The notes: generated from the sequence alone by a model not told the origin. A stretch of DNA of 33,554 bases from Rugosibacter sp. (GCA_011620215.1 WOZP01000144.1:1-33554); one strand, 5' to 3'. Positions 6,859 to 17,146 are shown, counted from the stretch's first letter. Program-made: numbers and translations.

Positions 6859-9800
6859 GCCGTTTTATCCGCAATGGACATTACGCCATGCTGTTCAAGG
6901 CATCGAGTAATCCCTTCGCAAAAGCGATTTGCCATTTTTTCCAGCGAGATTTTGTCTGCAGAATGCTCACAACCTTCCTGAAGTTTTCGATAGAGCACTT
7001 CGTCATCGAGCAAACCAAGCACTGCTGTGGAATAAGCATCGACATCGACTGGCGTCATCAGCCCGTTAATACCGTGCTCCAGATAGGCGATCTCTGGTGA
7101 GTGATATTCGTACGCCGTGGTCACCATAGGCACTTTCGCAACAAATGAATCCAGTATGCCCAAGCCAACCATCCCGGGATTGAGCATGACTTTTGAAATT
7201 TTCAAAAGCAGCGCCTTCTCGCGCCCCTTGCGAGCACCTAGCCAATGAATCCAGCCATCAGAGTTTGTAACGGCTTGCTGTACCTTTCCACGCAACGAGC
7301 CATCACCCACAATCACCAGCTGAAAATCCGGAATGCTTTGACGCAAGCATCGAGCTGCCTCAAATAAAAAATCAAGCTGCTTGTCCGCATGCAATGAGCC
7401 AATCATTATCCCGACTGTTCCCGCGCCAATATCAAACATCTCACGAGCCTGATGTATATCGGCATTCATTATTCCGTCCAGATCGCTGGCGAGCGCATGA
7501 GTGTCTATCGAGTTATTCAAAACCGTGACCTGCTCCATGGGAAAGCCGGCATCCATCACGGCTCGCGCACTGAGTTCCGTGTAGGCAAACCACCAGTCCA
7601 CCTTGGTCACCAAGCGGCGTTTAATTTGCTCGCTTAACGACTGTGAATTGGATGCTTGGAAATTGCGCCCATGCCCCCAAAATGCCAGCTCCTTGGGGCG
7701 CTGAAAAATCCCCAGGAAATAATTAAAAAGCAGCCGGTTTTCCTGCGTCACCACGACCAGATCAGCCCCGCGTATCGCTGCACTGGAGTTTTGCCAGCAG
7801 ATTCGGCCGTTTAACCAATAAGTGCAGGGCACATAAACGCCCCACGACAGCGTGCCCGAATCCTCCTTCTCCTGCTCTTCCGGGGTTGGATCGCCAAACA
7901 CCACAATCAACTCAATGCCTGCCTTGCCAAGCTGGTCGCGCATCAACTCGAATAGCGGAATACGGTAGTGCGTCATTCGCCGCTGAATGATTACAACCCT
8001 AGCCCGTTGCGTATTTGCAAATTGGTACGGCGCTAGCGACTTTTGCTCTTGAGTGGCAACGCTCACCCTTACCGCATTAACAATGCCCGCCGCCGCATTC
8101 TCGAAACTGTATTCCTGAACCAGCGCCCTGCCTCTCGCCGACATAGAGTCATACAAATCGGAGTCAGACAATAAACGAACGCTTGCATCGGTCCAACGCT
8201 GAACATCAAGCGGTAGCACAAAACCATTTTCTCCGTCCCGAATCAAGTCACCGATAGTTTCAGCAAAAGGCGATACCAGGATCGGCAGGCCAGCAGCACA
8301 GGCCTCATTGGCAACTACACCCCAAACATCCCATTGGGTTGGAAAAAACAAAATCCGAGCCGAACCATACAGCTTCGGCAACTCATCCTGGTAGGCAAAG
8401 CCCGCAAATTCACACGTCACCTCCTGCGCTGCGGTTACGCCAGCGGCACGCATCTCAGGCTCCATTTCACCGGAGCCCACAAAGAGAATCGACACCCGTC
8501 GCCCCAGGCGCTGAGCAACACAGCGTGCGACTTCAATCGCAAATAGCGGGTTTTTCATCCCCACAAAACGGCCGCAAAAAATGAAGTCAAAACGCTTTTC
8601 AACGAGGGGAGCATTGAAAAAAGCCGCGTTGTTCGCACACAAATGAGACTTGAACAGGCGCTTCGAATCGATGCCATAGCTACGGTAAAGTGCCAACGAA
8701 CCATCGCTCGCTCCGATGAAAGCTTGCGTTCCCGCATACACCCTTCGACGGACCCAGCGATGAATCAAAGAAAGTTTAGTTTCAGACTGGTAAGTACCAT
8801 CAGTCATAGCAATATGCCGCACGCCATGCAAGCGCGCGTAGGTATACGCGAGCAGATGCGTGGGGTTGAACCCCGTTGTTATAACCACATCAGGACGAAA
8901 AGCACGCAACCTCCCCCACACGTCAGGGTTTATGTGAATGAAACGGCCGCGAAAGTTAATAAATTTTTCACGCAGAAAAACCTGTTTGAATTTACTAGCC
9001 GCCAAATCCCATTCCCTATCAGGTTCCCGGCCACTGCAAAAGAACGCACAAAATTCAATATCAGGTGCGGCCGCGATTTGTTCAAATACAGGCAGGCGAT
9101 AAGGCGCAGGAATATTGGTGACCATCGCCACTTTTAAACGCGTGGTATCACCTTTTGCACTGTGTTCCGAGGGGGGCAGCCCCTGCTTGTCAGGAAGCAT
9201 GTGCTGCACCACATGACGCTGTCGCCAACGGGACAGGAGCTTTGCCCGCACCGTTGTCGGCAGCAACAGCAAGCCTAGGCTAACGACATCCCGGAAACGA
9301 ATCCCGCTGACCTTGACAGACTTGTCAAGCTCAACGAGGCAATCAACACGTTCGCCCAACTCCATGAATAAAGTGGCTCTCATTCGATGCCAATCACCTC
9401 TATACCGCCGCAGACCTGAGCGAACTCGACCGTACTGCGAATCCAGTTTTGCCAGCTCATTACCAACGATATCGGGCTTCGCCGGACGCCGAATGGCGTT
9501 CTGGTTACGTGCGACTGAAATTGGCGGCGCGACAATATAGGCCGTGGCAGTCATCGAGTATGCAACATTACCGACGCAGGCCAGTCTTGCCCATGTAAGG
9601 AGATCTTCGCCGGACTTCAGTCCCAGCGGAAACCCGCCAATTTTTGCAAATGCTGTCTTGCTCACCGCTACCGCTGAACTGCAAACTGGTGGAGCGACAC
9701 CCAATGCTTCAGTGAAATAGTCCAGAGCTCGTTGTTTTTCCGGGTTATCTTTTTCGTCGTGCAGACGAGTCTTACGAATCCGCCCCACTTCGTCGACAAT

Positions 9801-10148
9801 AAAGTAAGCTGTTGCAAAAATACTTGCATCAGGGAAGCGGCCGACCAATTGTTCGATACTGGCAAGGTGTTCGGGATCCCAGTAATCATCTGCATCAACA
9901 AAAGCCACTGCATTGTTCGAAGACTGTTCAACGCCATAGTTTCTGGCCGCCGATACACCCGCATTCGCCTGCGTAAGCACGCGAATGCGGGTGTCTGCAA
10001 AGCCCCGCACCAATGCTAGGCTATCGTCAGTGGAGCCGTCATCGACAATGATCAATTCCCAATTGGTGACGCTTTGGGCCAGCACCGAAGCAATTGTTCG
10101 CTCGATGGTGCTTGCCTTGTTGTACAGGGGAATTACAACAGAGATCAT
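6855..10148 (-). CDS. Three-domain glycosyltransferase fusion (GT2-GT4-GT4)
   Basis: One uninterrupted frame encodes three transferases. The track start (10322) would overlap wzx by 178 bases. The ATG at 10148 is preferred because it gives a 4-bp ATGA overlap, has AAGGA just upstream, and starts exactly at the GT2 opening MISVVIPLYNKASTIE. The protein is then about 1,097 residues. Domain 1 (about 1-270) is GT2 with DDGSTDD, DADDYW and GEDLLTWARL. Domain 2 (about 350-690) is GT4 with NIPAPYRLPVFEQ, FDFIFCGRFVGMKNP and WDVWGVVANEACAAGLP (a D-x7-E variant of E-x7-E). Domain 3 (about 730-1097) is GT4 with RRMTHYRIPLFELM and VGLGILDSFVAKVPMVTT, lacking a canonical E-x7-E. It could add up to three sugars in sequence. 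Confidence 0.88.
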   Translation of the reverse strand: MISVVIPLYNKASTIERTIASVLAQSVTNWELIIVDDGSTDDSLALVRGFADTRIRVLTQANAGVSAARNYGVEQSSNNAVAFVDADDYWDPEHLASIEQLVGRFPDASIFATAYFIVDEVGRIRKTRLHDEKDNPEKQRALDYFTEALGVAPPVCSSAVAVSKTAFAKIGGFPLGLKSGEDLLTWARLACVGNVAYSMTATAYIVAPPISVARNQNAIRRPAKPDIVGNELAKLDSQYGRVRSGLRRYRGDWHRMRATLFMELGERVDCLVELDKSVKVSGIRFRDVVSLGLLLLPTTVRAKLLSRWRQRHVVQHMLPDKQGLPPSEHSAKGDTTRLKVAMVTNIPAPYRLPVFEQIAAAPDIEFCAFFCSGREPDREWDLAASKFKQVFLREKFINFRGRFIHINPDVWGRLRAFRPDVVITTGFNPTHLLAYTYARLHGVRHIAMTDGTYQSETKLSLIHRWVRRRVYAGTQAFIGASDGSLALYRSYGIDSKRLFKSHLCANNAAFFNAPLVEKRFDFIFCGRFVGMKNPLFAIEVARCVAQRLGRRVSILFVGSGEMEPEMRAAGVTAAQEVTCEFAGFAYQDELPKLYGSARILFFPTQWDVWGVVANEACAAGLPILVSPFAETIGDLIRDGENGFVLPLDVQRWTDASVRLLSDSDLYDSMSARGRALVQEYSFENAAAGIVNAVRVSVATQEQKSLAPYQFANTQRARVVIIQRRMTHYRIPLFELMRDQLGKAGIELIVVFGDPTPEEQEKEDSGTLSWGVYVPCTYWLNGRICWQNSSAAIRGADLVVVTQENRLLFNYFLGIFQRPKELAFWGHGRNFQASNSQSLSEQIKRRLVTKVDWWFAYTELSARAVMDAGFPMEQVTVLNNSIDTHALASDLDGIMNADIHQAREMFDIGAGTVGIMIGSLHADKQLDFLFEAARCLRQSIPDFQLVIVGDGSLRGKVQQAVTNSDGWIHWLGARKGREKALLLKISKVMLNPGMVGLGILDSFVAKVPMVTTAYEYHSPEIAYLEHGINGLMTPVDVDAYSTAVLGLLDDEVLYRKLQEGCEHSADKISLEKMANRFCEGITRCLEQHGVMSIADKTA

Positions 10149-11431
10149 GCTTGTTCCTTCATTTGTAGCGGGAGTGATCGGCACACACCCGCGTAACTCA
10201 GTATTAACAGGGCTATGCCTGCCACAAGCACGCCGCCTGCTACCACCCATAATCCTTTGGCTATAAACAGCCAGGTCAGCACCATTTGCACAGAAACACT
10301 GGCGAGGGAGAAAAACAACCACCAGGCTTGACGATCCAGCGCCAGCAAAAAACGCTCAAAAACGTTGTTGACCGAAGCAACCAGGGCGTATGTGGCATTG
10401 ACGCAGATCAGCAAGGCAACTTCCGTATCGCTCAATCCGTATGCCCGCGCGATAAGTCCTGATGCCAAGGCAATCAACCCGGCCAGCGCCAGTGTCACCA
10501 ATAGATTTTTTTGCATCAATCCGGACGAAGCACGCCAGGCTGTTTTTTCGTCGCCGCTTGCAATTGCGTCGGCTAGCGCTTTTAGCGAAACGCCACCCCA
10601 ACTCGTCGCAGGAATAAGCATCAGGTTAAGCCACTGTGCCGCCACAGCGACAACCCCAACACCTGCAGCACCATAGATCGACTGCACCAGATAAATTGTG
10701 CAGATCCAGTTGACGCCGTTGTTAACCGTGGTGGCTGCCACGCTGGGTAGTGACCGAACAAACTGCGACTTGACCTGCCTCCAAGCCTCGGAAGGGGATT
10801 CTGTCGCATCACCGAATGAGCAATCCCTGGTGAGTACCCGTATCCCCATGAGCACCGGCGGAAAAAGTGACGCAAGGAGCAGCAGGCACAGCGCACCGTT
10901 CAGCCCATAGTTTTGAATGGCCGGATAAGCGGCCAGGCAAACGGCCAAAGCCACCAGGAAGGATAGCCGCGATGCCAGCATGAATTCGCCCGCACCGTAC
11001 AGAAAGCCCAAGCTGACAGCGCCAAGCACTTGCGCAATGACCACGAAAATACCCACCGCCAACAAGATTGGTGACTGTGACGCCGCACCATCCAGGCTGA
11101 ATTTGTAGAGCAGAAGCAATGCCGTAGCAGAAAAGGCAGACAGAAGCAGCGCAAGTACAAAACTGGCTCGCGCCTTCAATCGATAATCATCGCCCCCACT
11201 TCTTGAGCTTTCGGCCCCCATTACTGTGGAGTTGTTTGTCAGTACTTGGGCAAAGGGGATGGCGACTGATGCGGCCGTATTTACCAGCGCTGAGTAGGTT
11301 CCGAGAGCGGAAGCCCCTGCCAGGCGAGCAATGAGGAGCGATGTTAAAAACCCTGCCCCTCTTGTAGAAAGACTGGCAAAAAGCATAGAAAAACGAGCGT
11401 TATTTAGAATGGCTCTAAGCGTTTTGAACAA
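10145..11431 (-). CDS. wzx: Wzx-type polysaccharide flippase
   Basis: A 428-residue integral membrane protein of the MOP/PST flippase superfamily, with about 12 hydrophobic helices (for example GFLTSLLIARLAGASALGTY, MLIPATSWGGVSLKALADA and WLFIAKGLWVVAGGVLVAG). The role is to move the undecaprenyl-linked repeat unit across the inner membrane for Wzy. The N-terminus is typical of the family. The start codon is TTG; the next ATG (codon 16) has no ribosome site and would cut the first helix. It is followed with a 4-bp overlap by the three-domain transferase. The family is recognised by topology and a few motifs rather than strict residues. Confidence 0.85.
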   Translation of the reverse strand: MFKTLRAILNNARFSMLFASLSTRGAGFLTSLLIARLAGASALGTYSALVNTAASVAIPFAQVLTNNSTVMGAESSRSGGDDYRLKARASFVLALLLSAFSATALLLLYKFSLDGAASQSPILLAVGIFVVIAQVLGAVSLGFLYGAGEFMLASRLSFLVALAVCLAAYPAIQNYGLNGALCLLLLASLFPPVLMGIRVLTRDCSFGDATESPSEAWRQVKSQFVRSLPSVAATTVNNGVNWICTIYLVQSIYGAAGVGVVAVAAQWLNLMLIPATSWGGVSLKALADAIASGDEKTAWRASSGLMQKNLLVTLALAGLIALASGLIARAYGLSDTEVALLICVNATYALVASVNNVFERFLLALDRQAWWLFFSLASVSVQMVLTWLFIAKGLWVVAGGVLVAGIALLILSYAGVCRSLPLQMKEQA

Positions 11432-11491
11432 GATGAGAGCCTTTGAGCTTTGTTTTATGCTGCGCGAAGGGAAGAAGCCTACATGCCATGA

Positions 11492-13288
11492 CTAATGTGT
11501 CGTTGTGTTTTGCGATTTGAAAACCAGGATCGGCTCTGCTCCCACTTCCATCTGTGTGGAAAGCAGTGGGTGGCTAGCGCCTCCACCGGCGTACATGTAG
11601 CGATCGCCCACCGCGAACTCCTCCAGAGTAAATGTCACTGGAGCTCCGGATGACCACAGCACAAGAGATTTCGCGTTGTTCTTTTGAACTTCCACCACAT
11701 TGAGACCGCTTCGGTTCGCTGTTCGATACTGCACTTGCGAGCCACTTAGCCATGCTTTGAGTGTCCCAAAAATAAGACTCGCTTTTGTCGGAACCCGATA
11801 ATTTGATTCAACAAGAGGCAGGTTGCCGTACTCAAGTGCCGCACCTTCCCATGTGTAATAAACAAAACTTTTAACGCCAAGTGCGGCATTGCCAATCAAT
11901 CCTTGGGCCAGCGAATTTTCTCCGCTCAAAACCTTCTGGCTTTCTAGTTGCAGTGGTTTGCAATCCTCAAGCAATGTATTGCATGAAACTGCCGTTTCAG
12001 TATTCCAGATGGGCATGTTTCCAAGGCCTGAATCTATGAGCATTTGTCGCACGTTGCGAATCTGTGCAAGAGAAAGCTCTGGCACTCGGCCCAGATAGCC
12101 ATGGATGCTCACCCCGTCCAGATATGCACCACCGCCTGCGGCAAGAAAGTGGCTCAAGAACCTCAACCCGCCTCCAGTAATATTCGGGCCGATAATCTGA
12201 TTAGCCGGATCAATAGCTTTGAGTTCCTGGGCTGCAATTTTTACCAGCGGAAGCAAATCTTCAGGCGTATGGTCCCAATGAATCCATATATCTGCCTCAT
12301 TCCATATTTCCCAGATGCGAATTAAACCTTTATATCGAGTCCCCAAAGTTTTGACATGTTGACGCCAGGACGCCAAGCTAATGGGTTTAGTACAGCTTGA
12401 CGGTCCATATGAAGAATTGTTGCAGTTTTTTCTGTGTTGACTTCCTGCCCAGCTTGGCGTCATGCCCATCGTGTAAATGAACTGGAGATTGCGATGCTTT
12501 GACAAGCCATGTTTTACGTAATAATCAAGGCGCTGAGCATAGGGGTTTTTTTGCCAATCAATTGGCGAATTTTCTGGCTGTAATTGAGACCAGGTGGTTC
12601 CTGAATCCCAAAGCCGCAAGGTGCCTGGGTCAAATGTCGGCCAACCGTTATGCACCCCCAGTCGATTTAGGTGAACACCAAAGAAATTAGGGTCGATATA
12701 GCGAGGGATGTTCTGAGCGCCGATGGCAGAAAACTTTGAAGGCACCAAGGTTGCGGAGTTTATGCAGAGCGCTATATTTTCTTTTCTGACTGCAATTCTT
12801 ACAGAGCCACGCCCAGTTGATGCATGGATACCGCTGAGGCTAACCTCTGTCCATCCCGAAATCTTGATTGAACGAATGGCAGTTGTTTCGTACGGAAAGC
12901 CATTGCGACGGAAGAAAACGTCTACCGAAGTTGGGCTATTGCTACGCAACCATACATTGAAGCGATAGGCCTTATTCGGCTCCAGGACCCCAGGCAGCGT
13001 TACCTCTGCATCCCCATTTCCTCGGGAAATGACTTTGAAGGAAGATGAAGCAATTCCATCACGCGAACATGAGGGATCAAGTCGCTGAAATGAAACTGAT
13101 GGAGCTACACTACCCCAAGCGTTTACTTGCCACTCGCCTGTTTCCAAGGCGCTACAAGGGGCCATTAAAACCAAAGCGAAAAGAGCCAAAAGAGCGCGAC
13201 ACCAAGAGAGGTTTAGCTCGTGAGCCAGTCTCTGGATTGATTTTCCGCAAGGGATAATTTCCTTTTTCGCTGGATGTACGTTATCCAT
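11492..13288 (-). CDS. Secreted GH39-like glycoside hydrolase with N-terminal carbohydrate-binding-like domain
   Basis: A 598-residue protein with a long n-region and a signal peptide core at about 31-48 (ALLALFALVLMAPCSALE). Residues about 50-185 form a beta-rich module with the feel of CBM4/9-like domains (YRFNVWLRSNSP). A TIM barrel follows from about 195. The two clan-A glutamates are visible: acid/base E331 in IWEIWNEADIW and nucleophile E431 in IWNTETAVS. Barrel strands GVHLNRLG, FIYTMGMTPSW and SIHGYLG also fit. Similar GH39-type hydrolases sit in EPS loci (PslG in Pseudomonas). It probably trims or releases the polymer in the periplasm. It lies between wzy and wzx. GAGGAAG precedes the ATG. 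The exact GH family is not certain. Confidence 0.75.
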   Translation of the reverse strand: MDNVHPAKKEIIPCGKSIQRLAHELNLSWCRALLALFALVLMAPCSALETGEWQVNAWGSVAPSVSFQRLDPSCSRDGIASSSFKVISRGNGDAEVTLPGVLEPNKAYRFNVWLRSNSPTSVDVFFRRNGFPYETTAIRSIKISGWTEVSLSGIHASTGRGSVRIAVRKENIALCINSATLVPSKFSAIGAQNIPRYIDPNFFGVHLNRLGVHNGWPTFDPGTLRLWDSGTTWSQLQPENSPIDWQKNPYAQRLDYYVKHGLSKHRNLQFIYTMGMTPSWAGSQHRKNCNNSSYGPSSCTKPISLASWRQHVKTLGTRYKGLIRIWEIWNEADIWIHWDHTPEDLLPLVKIAAQELKAIDPANQIIGPNITGGGLRFLSHFLAAGGGAYLDGVSIHGYLGRVPELSLAQIRNVRQMLIDSGLGNMPIWNTETAVSCNTLLEDCKPLQLESQKVLSGENSLAQGLIGNAALGVKSFVYYTWEGAALEYGNLPLVESNYRVPTKASLIFGTLKAWLSGSQVQYRTANRSGLNVVEVQKNNAKSLVLWSSGAPVTFTLEEFAVGDRYMYAGGGASHPLLSTQMEVGAEPILVFKSQNTTTH

Positions 13289-13303
13289 GATTGCTTCCTC
13301 GGC

Positions 13304-14434
13304 TCAGGGTGTTGCTTCTTGTCGAGGGTACTGATAAGGAGAAAATCTGGTGACTTGTGGCTGCTCGTAATCCATATGGCGAGCACAATATATAAATAAA
13401 AAAATCATGAATGCATAAATCAATGTATTGTCCGAGAGGAAAATAACATTCATGAATACAAATGCAATTCGAGTTGAAAATTTCTTGGCTGAATACATCA
13501 GGCCAATAAATATTGAAAAGAAAACAAGACCGTATTCGTAGAATATTTTTAGAACATCACTATGGAGTCTTTGTGCTGTCGTGTACGATCCAATCGCCTT
13601 GTTTGCGAGTATGTAGGTTGAGCCTGGCCCTTGACCAAAGAGAAAAAACTGCTCCGGATGTGAAAAAATTTCGATTGCAGGTAGCGATAACAACGCTTTT
13701 CGCCCTTGACCAAATTCGTTAGCACTTTGCCCGGTCCATTGAGTGATGAAGTAATCAAATGTCCCGTAGCCATACAGTAAAACCAATAGCAACAGCAGGC
13801 AGTTTATGGCTATCATTACAACAGGGTTGAGAATAAGTCGGGCACGCTTCTCACCCAGTAATATAAAAGTTGAAGCAACAATAACCGCTAAAACCGCAAT
13901 TCGTTTCAGCGATAAAACGGTCATCAGAGAACATAAAATAAATAATCTGTATCGTTTTTCCAGTAGAGCAAATGGTGCAAGAAGTCCGAACAGAAAGCTA
14001 AAACTTCCCTCAAATGGGGACGACGATTTTGAAATATCGAAGCTGATGCTTGACCGTAAATCTCCAAATAGGCCAAAGTAAATTAGCCAGCATGTCAGCA
14101 ACGTGAGAAACAAGCTCCACAATCTGATGCGAGGAATATCAATTAAGAATGCTATTGAAACCCCAGTGAGTATGAAGTAAATGTCTTTCATGCCTTCATC
14201 AGTCGCAATCGGGGAAAGGCATATTCCGGCAATTACAACGGCAAGAAAAGGCTTTGCTTCATCCCCAAAGCGAATTTTTTGATCTCCAAGAACTGTAAAA
14301 AGAACCAATATAGGTAGGAGATAGATAAAGTGGCGTAAAAAGGGAAGCGCAATACTCAAGCAAGTGAACGTCAGTCCAGCCCAGAAAACCATGTCCCGAA
14401 CAAGATAATCGCGTCCAAACTCAACTGACTTCAT
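13304..14434 (-). CDS. wzy: O-antigen-ligase-like polymerase (Wzy)
   Basis: A 376-residue protein that is almost wholly hydrophobic, with about 10 membrane helices. A large periplasmic loop carries FGQGPGSTY and then [18 protein letters not shown], the His-containing pattern found in Wzy/WaaL proteins. The expected role is block polymerisation of flipped repeat units, with chain length set by EpsF/EpsG. The gene is clearly more AT-rich than gmd and fcl, as usual for polymerase genes exchanged between EPS loci. Its ATG overlaps the fcl stop by 4 bp (ATGA, 14431-14434). The C-terminal tail ([15 protein letters not shown]) is unremarkable. A ligase role is possible but the operon position favours polymerase. 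Confidence 0.82.
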   Translation of the reverse strand: MKSVEFGRDYLVRDMVFWAGLTFTCLSIALPFLRHFIYLLPILVLFTVLGDQKIRFGDEAKPFLAVVIAGICLSPIATDEGMKDIYFILTGVSIAFLIDIPRIRLWSLFLTLLTCWLIYFGLFGDLRSSISFDISKSSSPFEGSFSFLFGLLAPFALLEKRYRLFILCSLMTVLSLKRIAVLAVIVASTFILLGEKRARLILNPVVMIAINCLLLLLVLLYGYGTFDYFITQWTGQSANEFGQGRKALLSLPAIEIFSHPEQFFLFGQGPGSTYILANKAIGSYTTAQRLHSDVLKIFYEYGLVFFSIFIGLMYSAKKFSTRIAFVFMNVIFLSDNTLIYAFMIFLFIYCARHMDYEQPQVTRFSPYQYPRQEATP

Positions 14435-15432
14435 TGAGATTTAGATGTGCTGCTACGCTGAATGGACACATATTCTTTCAGCGCAACCATTAGCCCATTC
14501 TGTAGCGTAGTTTTTGCCGTCCAGCCGATTCCGTTAAGACGGCTTACATCCATCAGTTTTCTTGGCGTGCCATCCTGCTTGCTGGTATCAAAGACGATCT
14601 CGCCTTCAAAACCTACGACTTGCTTTACCGTCTCAGCCAGCTCCCTGATCGTTACATCTTCTCCGACGCCGATATTCACCAGCGGCGGTTCAAATTTCCC
14701 GGTTTTTACTTCATCACTGCCTAGCAAGCTAGCGTATTCCTCATCCGGTAGATTCATCAGGAAGACACAGGCATCGGCCATGTCTTCGCTGTACATGAAT
14801 TCGCGCTTTGGTGTGCCGGTGCCCCAGACGACCACCTGTTTCTCGCCATTTTGTTTGGCCTCGTGAAACTTGCGAATCAGCGCCGGAATGACATGGGAGT
14901 TTTCCGGGTGATAGTTGTCGCCCGGGCCATACAGGTTGGTGGGCATCGCAGCAAGATATTGGGTGCCGTATTGCCGGTTGTAACTCCAGCACATTTCGAT
15001 GCCGGCAATCTTGGCCAGGGCGTAGGGGCGATTAGTCGGCTCCAGCGGGCCGGTGAGGAGATATTCTTCCTTCATCGGCTGCGGGGCGAGCTTGGGGTAA
15101 ATGCAACTGGATCCGAGAAACAGCAAACGCTTGACATTGTTCTGCCAGGCGGCGTGGATGACGTTGGTTTGTATGGCCAGATTATCGCGAATGAATTCAG
15201 CGGGGTATTCGTTGTTGGCGTGGATACCGCCGACTTTGGCGGCAGCAAGGAAGACGTAATCAGGCTTTTCGGTGGTGAAGAATGCCTCGACAGCGCTTTG
15301 GTTGGTCAGATCGAGTTCGGCATGGGTGCGGGCCAGGAGTTTGGTGTAACCCTTGGCTTGCAGATTGTGCATGAGAGCCGAGCCAACGAGGCCACGGTGG
15401 CCGGCGATGTATATCTTGTCTGTGAGCTTCAT
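14431..15432 (-). CDS. fcl: GDP-L-fucose synthase
   Basis: A 333-residue epimerase/reductase that converts GDP-4-keto-6-deoxy-D-mannose to GDP-L-fucose with NADPH. The extended SDR fold has the GHRGLVG cofactor loop at 11-17, catalytic Ser in GSSCIYP (about 108-113), and Tyr137/Lys141 in the YALAK segment. The numbering is offset by one from the E. coli enzyme. [20 protein letters not shown] and the KREFMY segment are standard. It completes the pathway begun by gmd two genes upstream. The ribosome site is weak. It is followed by wzy with an ATGA overlap. The product predicts fucose (or a fucose-derived sugar) in the EPS. Confidence 0.96.
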   Translation of the reverse strand: MKLTDKIYIAGHRGLVGSALMHNLQAKGYTKLLARTHAELDLTNQSAVEAFFTTEKPDYVFLAAAKVGGIHANNEYPAEFIRDNLAIQTNVIHAAWQNNVKRLLFLGSSCIYPKLAPQPMKEEYLLTGPLEPTNRPYALAKIAGIEMCWSYNRQYGTQYLAAMPTNLYGPGDNYHPENSHVIPALIRKFHEAKQNGEKQVVVWGTGTPKREFMYSEDMADACVFLMNLPDEEYASLLGSDEVKTGKFEPPLVNIGVGEDVTIRELAETVKQVVGFEGEIVFDTSKQDGTPRKLMDVSRLNGIGWTAKTTLQNGLMVALKEYVSIQRSSTSKSQ

Positions 15433-15458
15433 GTTCTAGATTGCATTTGGAAGGAAGA

Positions 15459-16052
15459 TTACTTAACCGCCTCGACGAATAGCGACCCGGGACGGTTATC
15501 CAGATTTTCAACGTCGGGGCAATCGCCCTTCTGGTAGTCGCAACGAGTCACTTGAGAAAATCCAACTGATTGGAGCAACGTGCGAAGACTCTCAAAGTTG
15601 TACATAAAATGATGCATATTCTTCTCTGATCTCTCGTTGGCCTCAAACAGATTGATTGACCAATCCATGGATCGATTCGGATCATAGTCACGTATTTGCG
15701 TATCCAGATCAGGTACGGAAATACGCAGAACTCCCCCTTGCCGCAAACATCGGTAGCTCTCTGCAAGACAAGTTTTTGCACCATGTAAAGGGAGGTGTTC
15801 AAGCACATGAGAGGAATAGATCGCCTCGAACATTCCGCTTGAATACGACCAAGACTTGGTGACGTTAAGATAATGAATTTTCCTGTAAATGCCCTGTCGA
15901 TGCTCTTCGAGGCGCTCATCAGTCATCTTGCCCATTTTGTGCATCAGCCAAGCCAGGCCGGGTACTCGAGCCACAAACAGATGGGGAGTAACATCGGTAT
16001 TCAACCAACCCTCCCGAGGACAATTAAAGCAGCCAAAATGAAGACGGTTCAT
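15459..16052 (-). CDS. SAM-dependent methyltransferase (type 11-like)
   Basis: A 197-residue protein. It opens with LHFGCFNCPREGWLNTDV, the substrate/SAM start seen in small EPS-locus methyltransferases. The core has AIYSSHVLEHLP (motif near the SAM ribose/acid site), CLRQGGVLRISVPDLD and a C-terminal SVGFSQV segment. No membrane helix or signal is present. It sits between gmd and fcl with 5 bases to gmd, so it belongs to the operon. It may methylate a sugar of the repeat unit, possibly a deoxyhexose, but the position is only suggestive. It is more AT-rich than its two neighbours. Confidence 0.8.
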   Translation of the reverse strand: MNRLHFGCFNCPREGWLNTDVTPHLFVARVPGLAWLMHKMGKMTDERLEEHRQGIYRKIHYLNVTKSWSYSSGMFEAIYSSHVLEHLPLHGAKTCLAESYRCLRQGGVLRISVPDLDTQIRDYDPNRSMDWSINLFEANERSEKNMHHFMYNFESLRTLLQSVGFSQVTRCDYQKGDCPDVENLDNRPGSLFVEAVK

Positions 16053-16057
16053 GTGAG

Positions 16058-17143
16058 TTACTCGTGATAATCCATGGCCTTGAAGCCATGTTTCTTGACC
16101 AGCTCGTCGCGCTCGGCGCTCTTCAAGTCATCACGTACCATTTCAGCGACTAGCTCATCAAAGCCGGTTTTGGGCGTCCAGCCAAGTTTTTCACGCGCCT
16201 TGGTCGGATCACCCAGCAGGGTGTCCACTTCAGTCGGACGAAAATAACGGGGATCTACCTTGATAATGACTTTGCCGTTCTGATCGGTGCCGGTTTCTTC
16301 AATCCCTTCGCCGTGCCAGGTGAGCTGAATGCCGAGTTCTTTCGCTGCGGCATTCACAAACTGGCGCACGCTGTATTGCACACCGGTAGCGATGACGAAG
16401 TCTTCAGGCTGGTCTTGTTGCAGCATCAGCCATTGCATCTCGACGTAATCCTTGGCGTGGCCCCAATCGCGCAGAGAATTCATATTGCCCAAGTAGAGAC
16501 AGTCTTGCAGGTTGAGCTTGATGCGGGCAAGCGCACGGGTGATCTTGCGTGTGACGAAGGTTTCGCCACGCAGGGGAGATTCATGGTTGAACAGGATGCC
16601 ATTGCAGGCATAGATACCATAGGCTTCGCGGTAGTTGACGGTGATCCAGTAGGCGTACATCTTAGCCACGGCATAGGGGCTGCGCGGGTAGAAGGGGGTG
16701 GTTTCCTTTTGCGGGGTTTCTTGTACTAAACCGTAAAGCTCGGATGTACTGGCTTGATAGAAACGCGTCTTTTTTTCCAGGCCGAGAATGCGAATGGCTT
16801 CCAAAATGCGCAGGGTGCCGATGCCATCGGCATTGGCGGTATATTCGGGGGTTTCGAAGCTGACGGCGACATGGCTCATGGCAGCGAGGTTATAGATTTC
16901 GTCGGGCTGAACTTGCTGAATGATGCGGATCAGGTTGGTTGAATCAGTCAGATCGCCATAGTGGAGAATAAAGTTTTTATTCTCGACGTGCGGGTCTTGG
17001 TACAGGTGATCAATGCGATCCGTGTTGAAGAGCGAGGCGCGACGCTTGATGCCGTGCACGATATAACCCTTCTTGAGTAAAAATTCCGCGAGGTAGGCCC
17101 CGTCCTGTCCGGTAATGCCGGTGATGAGTGCAATTTTCTTCAT
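16058..17143 (-). CDS. gmd: GDP-mannose 4,6-dehydratase
   Basis: A 361-residue extended SDR that forms GDP-4-keto-6-deoxy-D-mannose from GDP-D-mannose. [20 protein letters not shown] is the invariant NADP loop. The catalytic set is T133, S134, E135 in ASTSELYG plus Y157 and K161 in [31 protein letters not shown] and the C-terminal [12 protein letters not shown] segment are diagnostic. Length is normal. It starts 3 bases after epsI. With Fcl it supplies GDP-L-fucose. The mannose-activating enzymes (ManA/ManB/ManC) are not in the window. Confidence 0.97.
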   Translation of the reverse strand: MKKIALITGITGQDGAYLAEFLLKKGYIVHGIKRRASLFNTDRIDHLYQDPHVENKNFILHYGDLTDSTNLIRIIQQVQPDEIYNLAAMSHVAVSFETPEYTANADGIGTLRILEAIRILGLEKKTRFYQASTSELYGLVQETPQKETTPFYPRSPYAVAKMYAYWITVNYREAYGIYACNGILFNHESPLRGETFVTRKITRALARIKLNLQDCLYLGNMNSLRDWGHAKDYVEMQWLMLQQDQPEDFVIATGVQYSVRQFVNAAAKELGIQLTWHGEGIEETGTDQNGKVIIKVDPRYFRPTEVDTLLGDPTKAREKLGWTPKTGFDELVAEMVRDDLKSAERDELVKKHGFKAMDYHE

Positions 17144-17146
17144 ATG

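Noticed and set aside
10149-10322. Extra 58 N-terminal residues of the three-domain glycosyltransferase ORF
   Set aside because: They overlap wzx coding sequence, look random, and the GT2 domain begins exactly at the internal ATG, which gives an ATGA overlap and has a ribosome site.
14851-15537. 228-residue + strand ORF opposite fcl
   Set aside because: Antisense shadow of GDP-L-fucose synthase, whose catalytic motifs are clear on the - strand.
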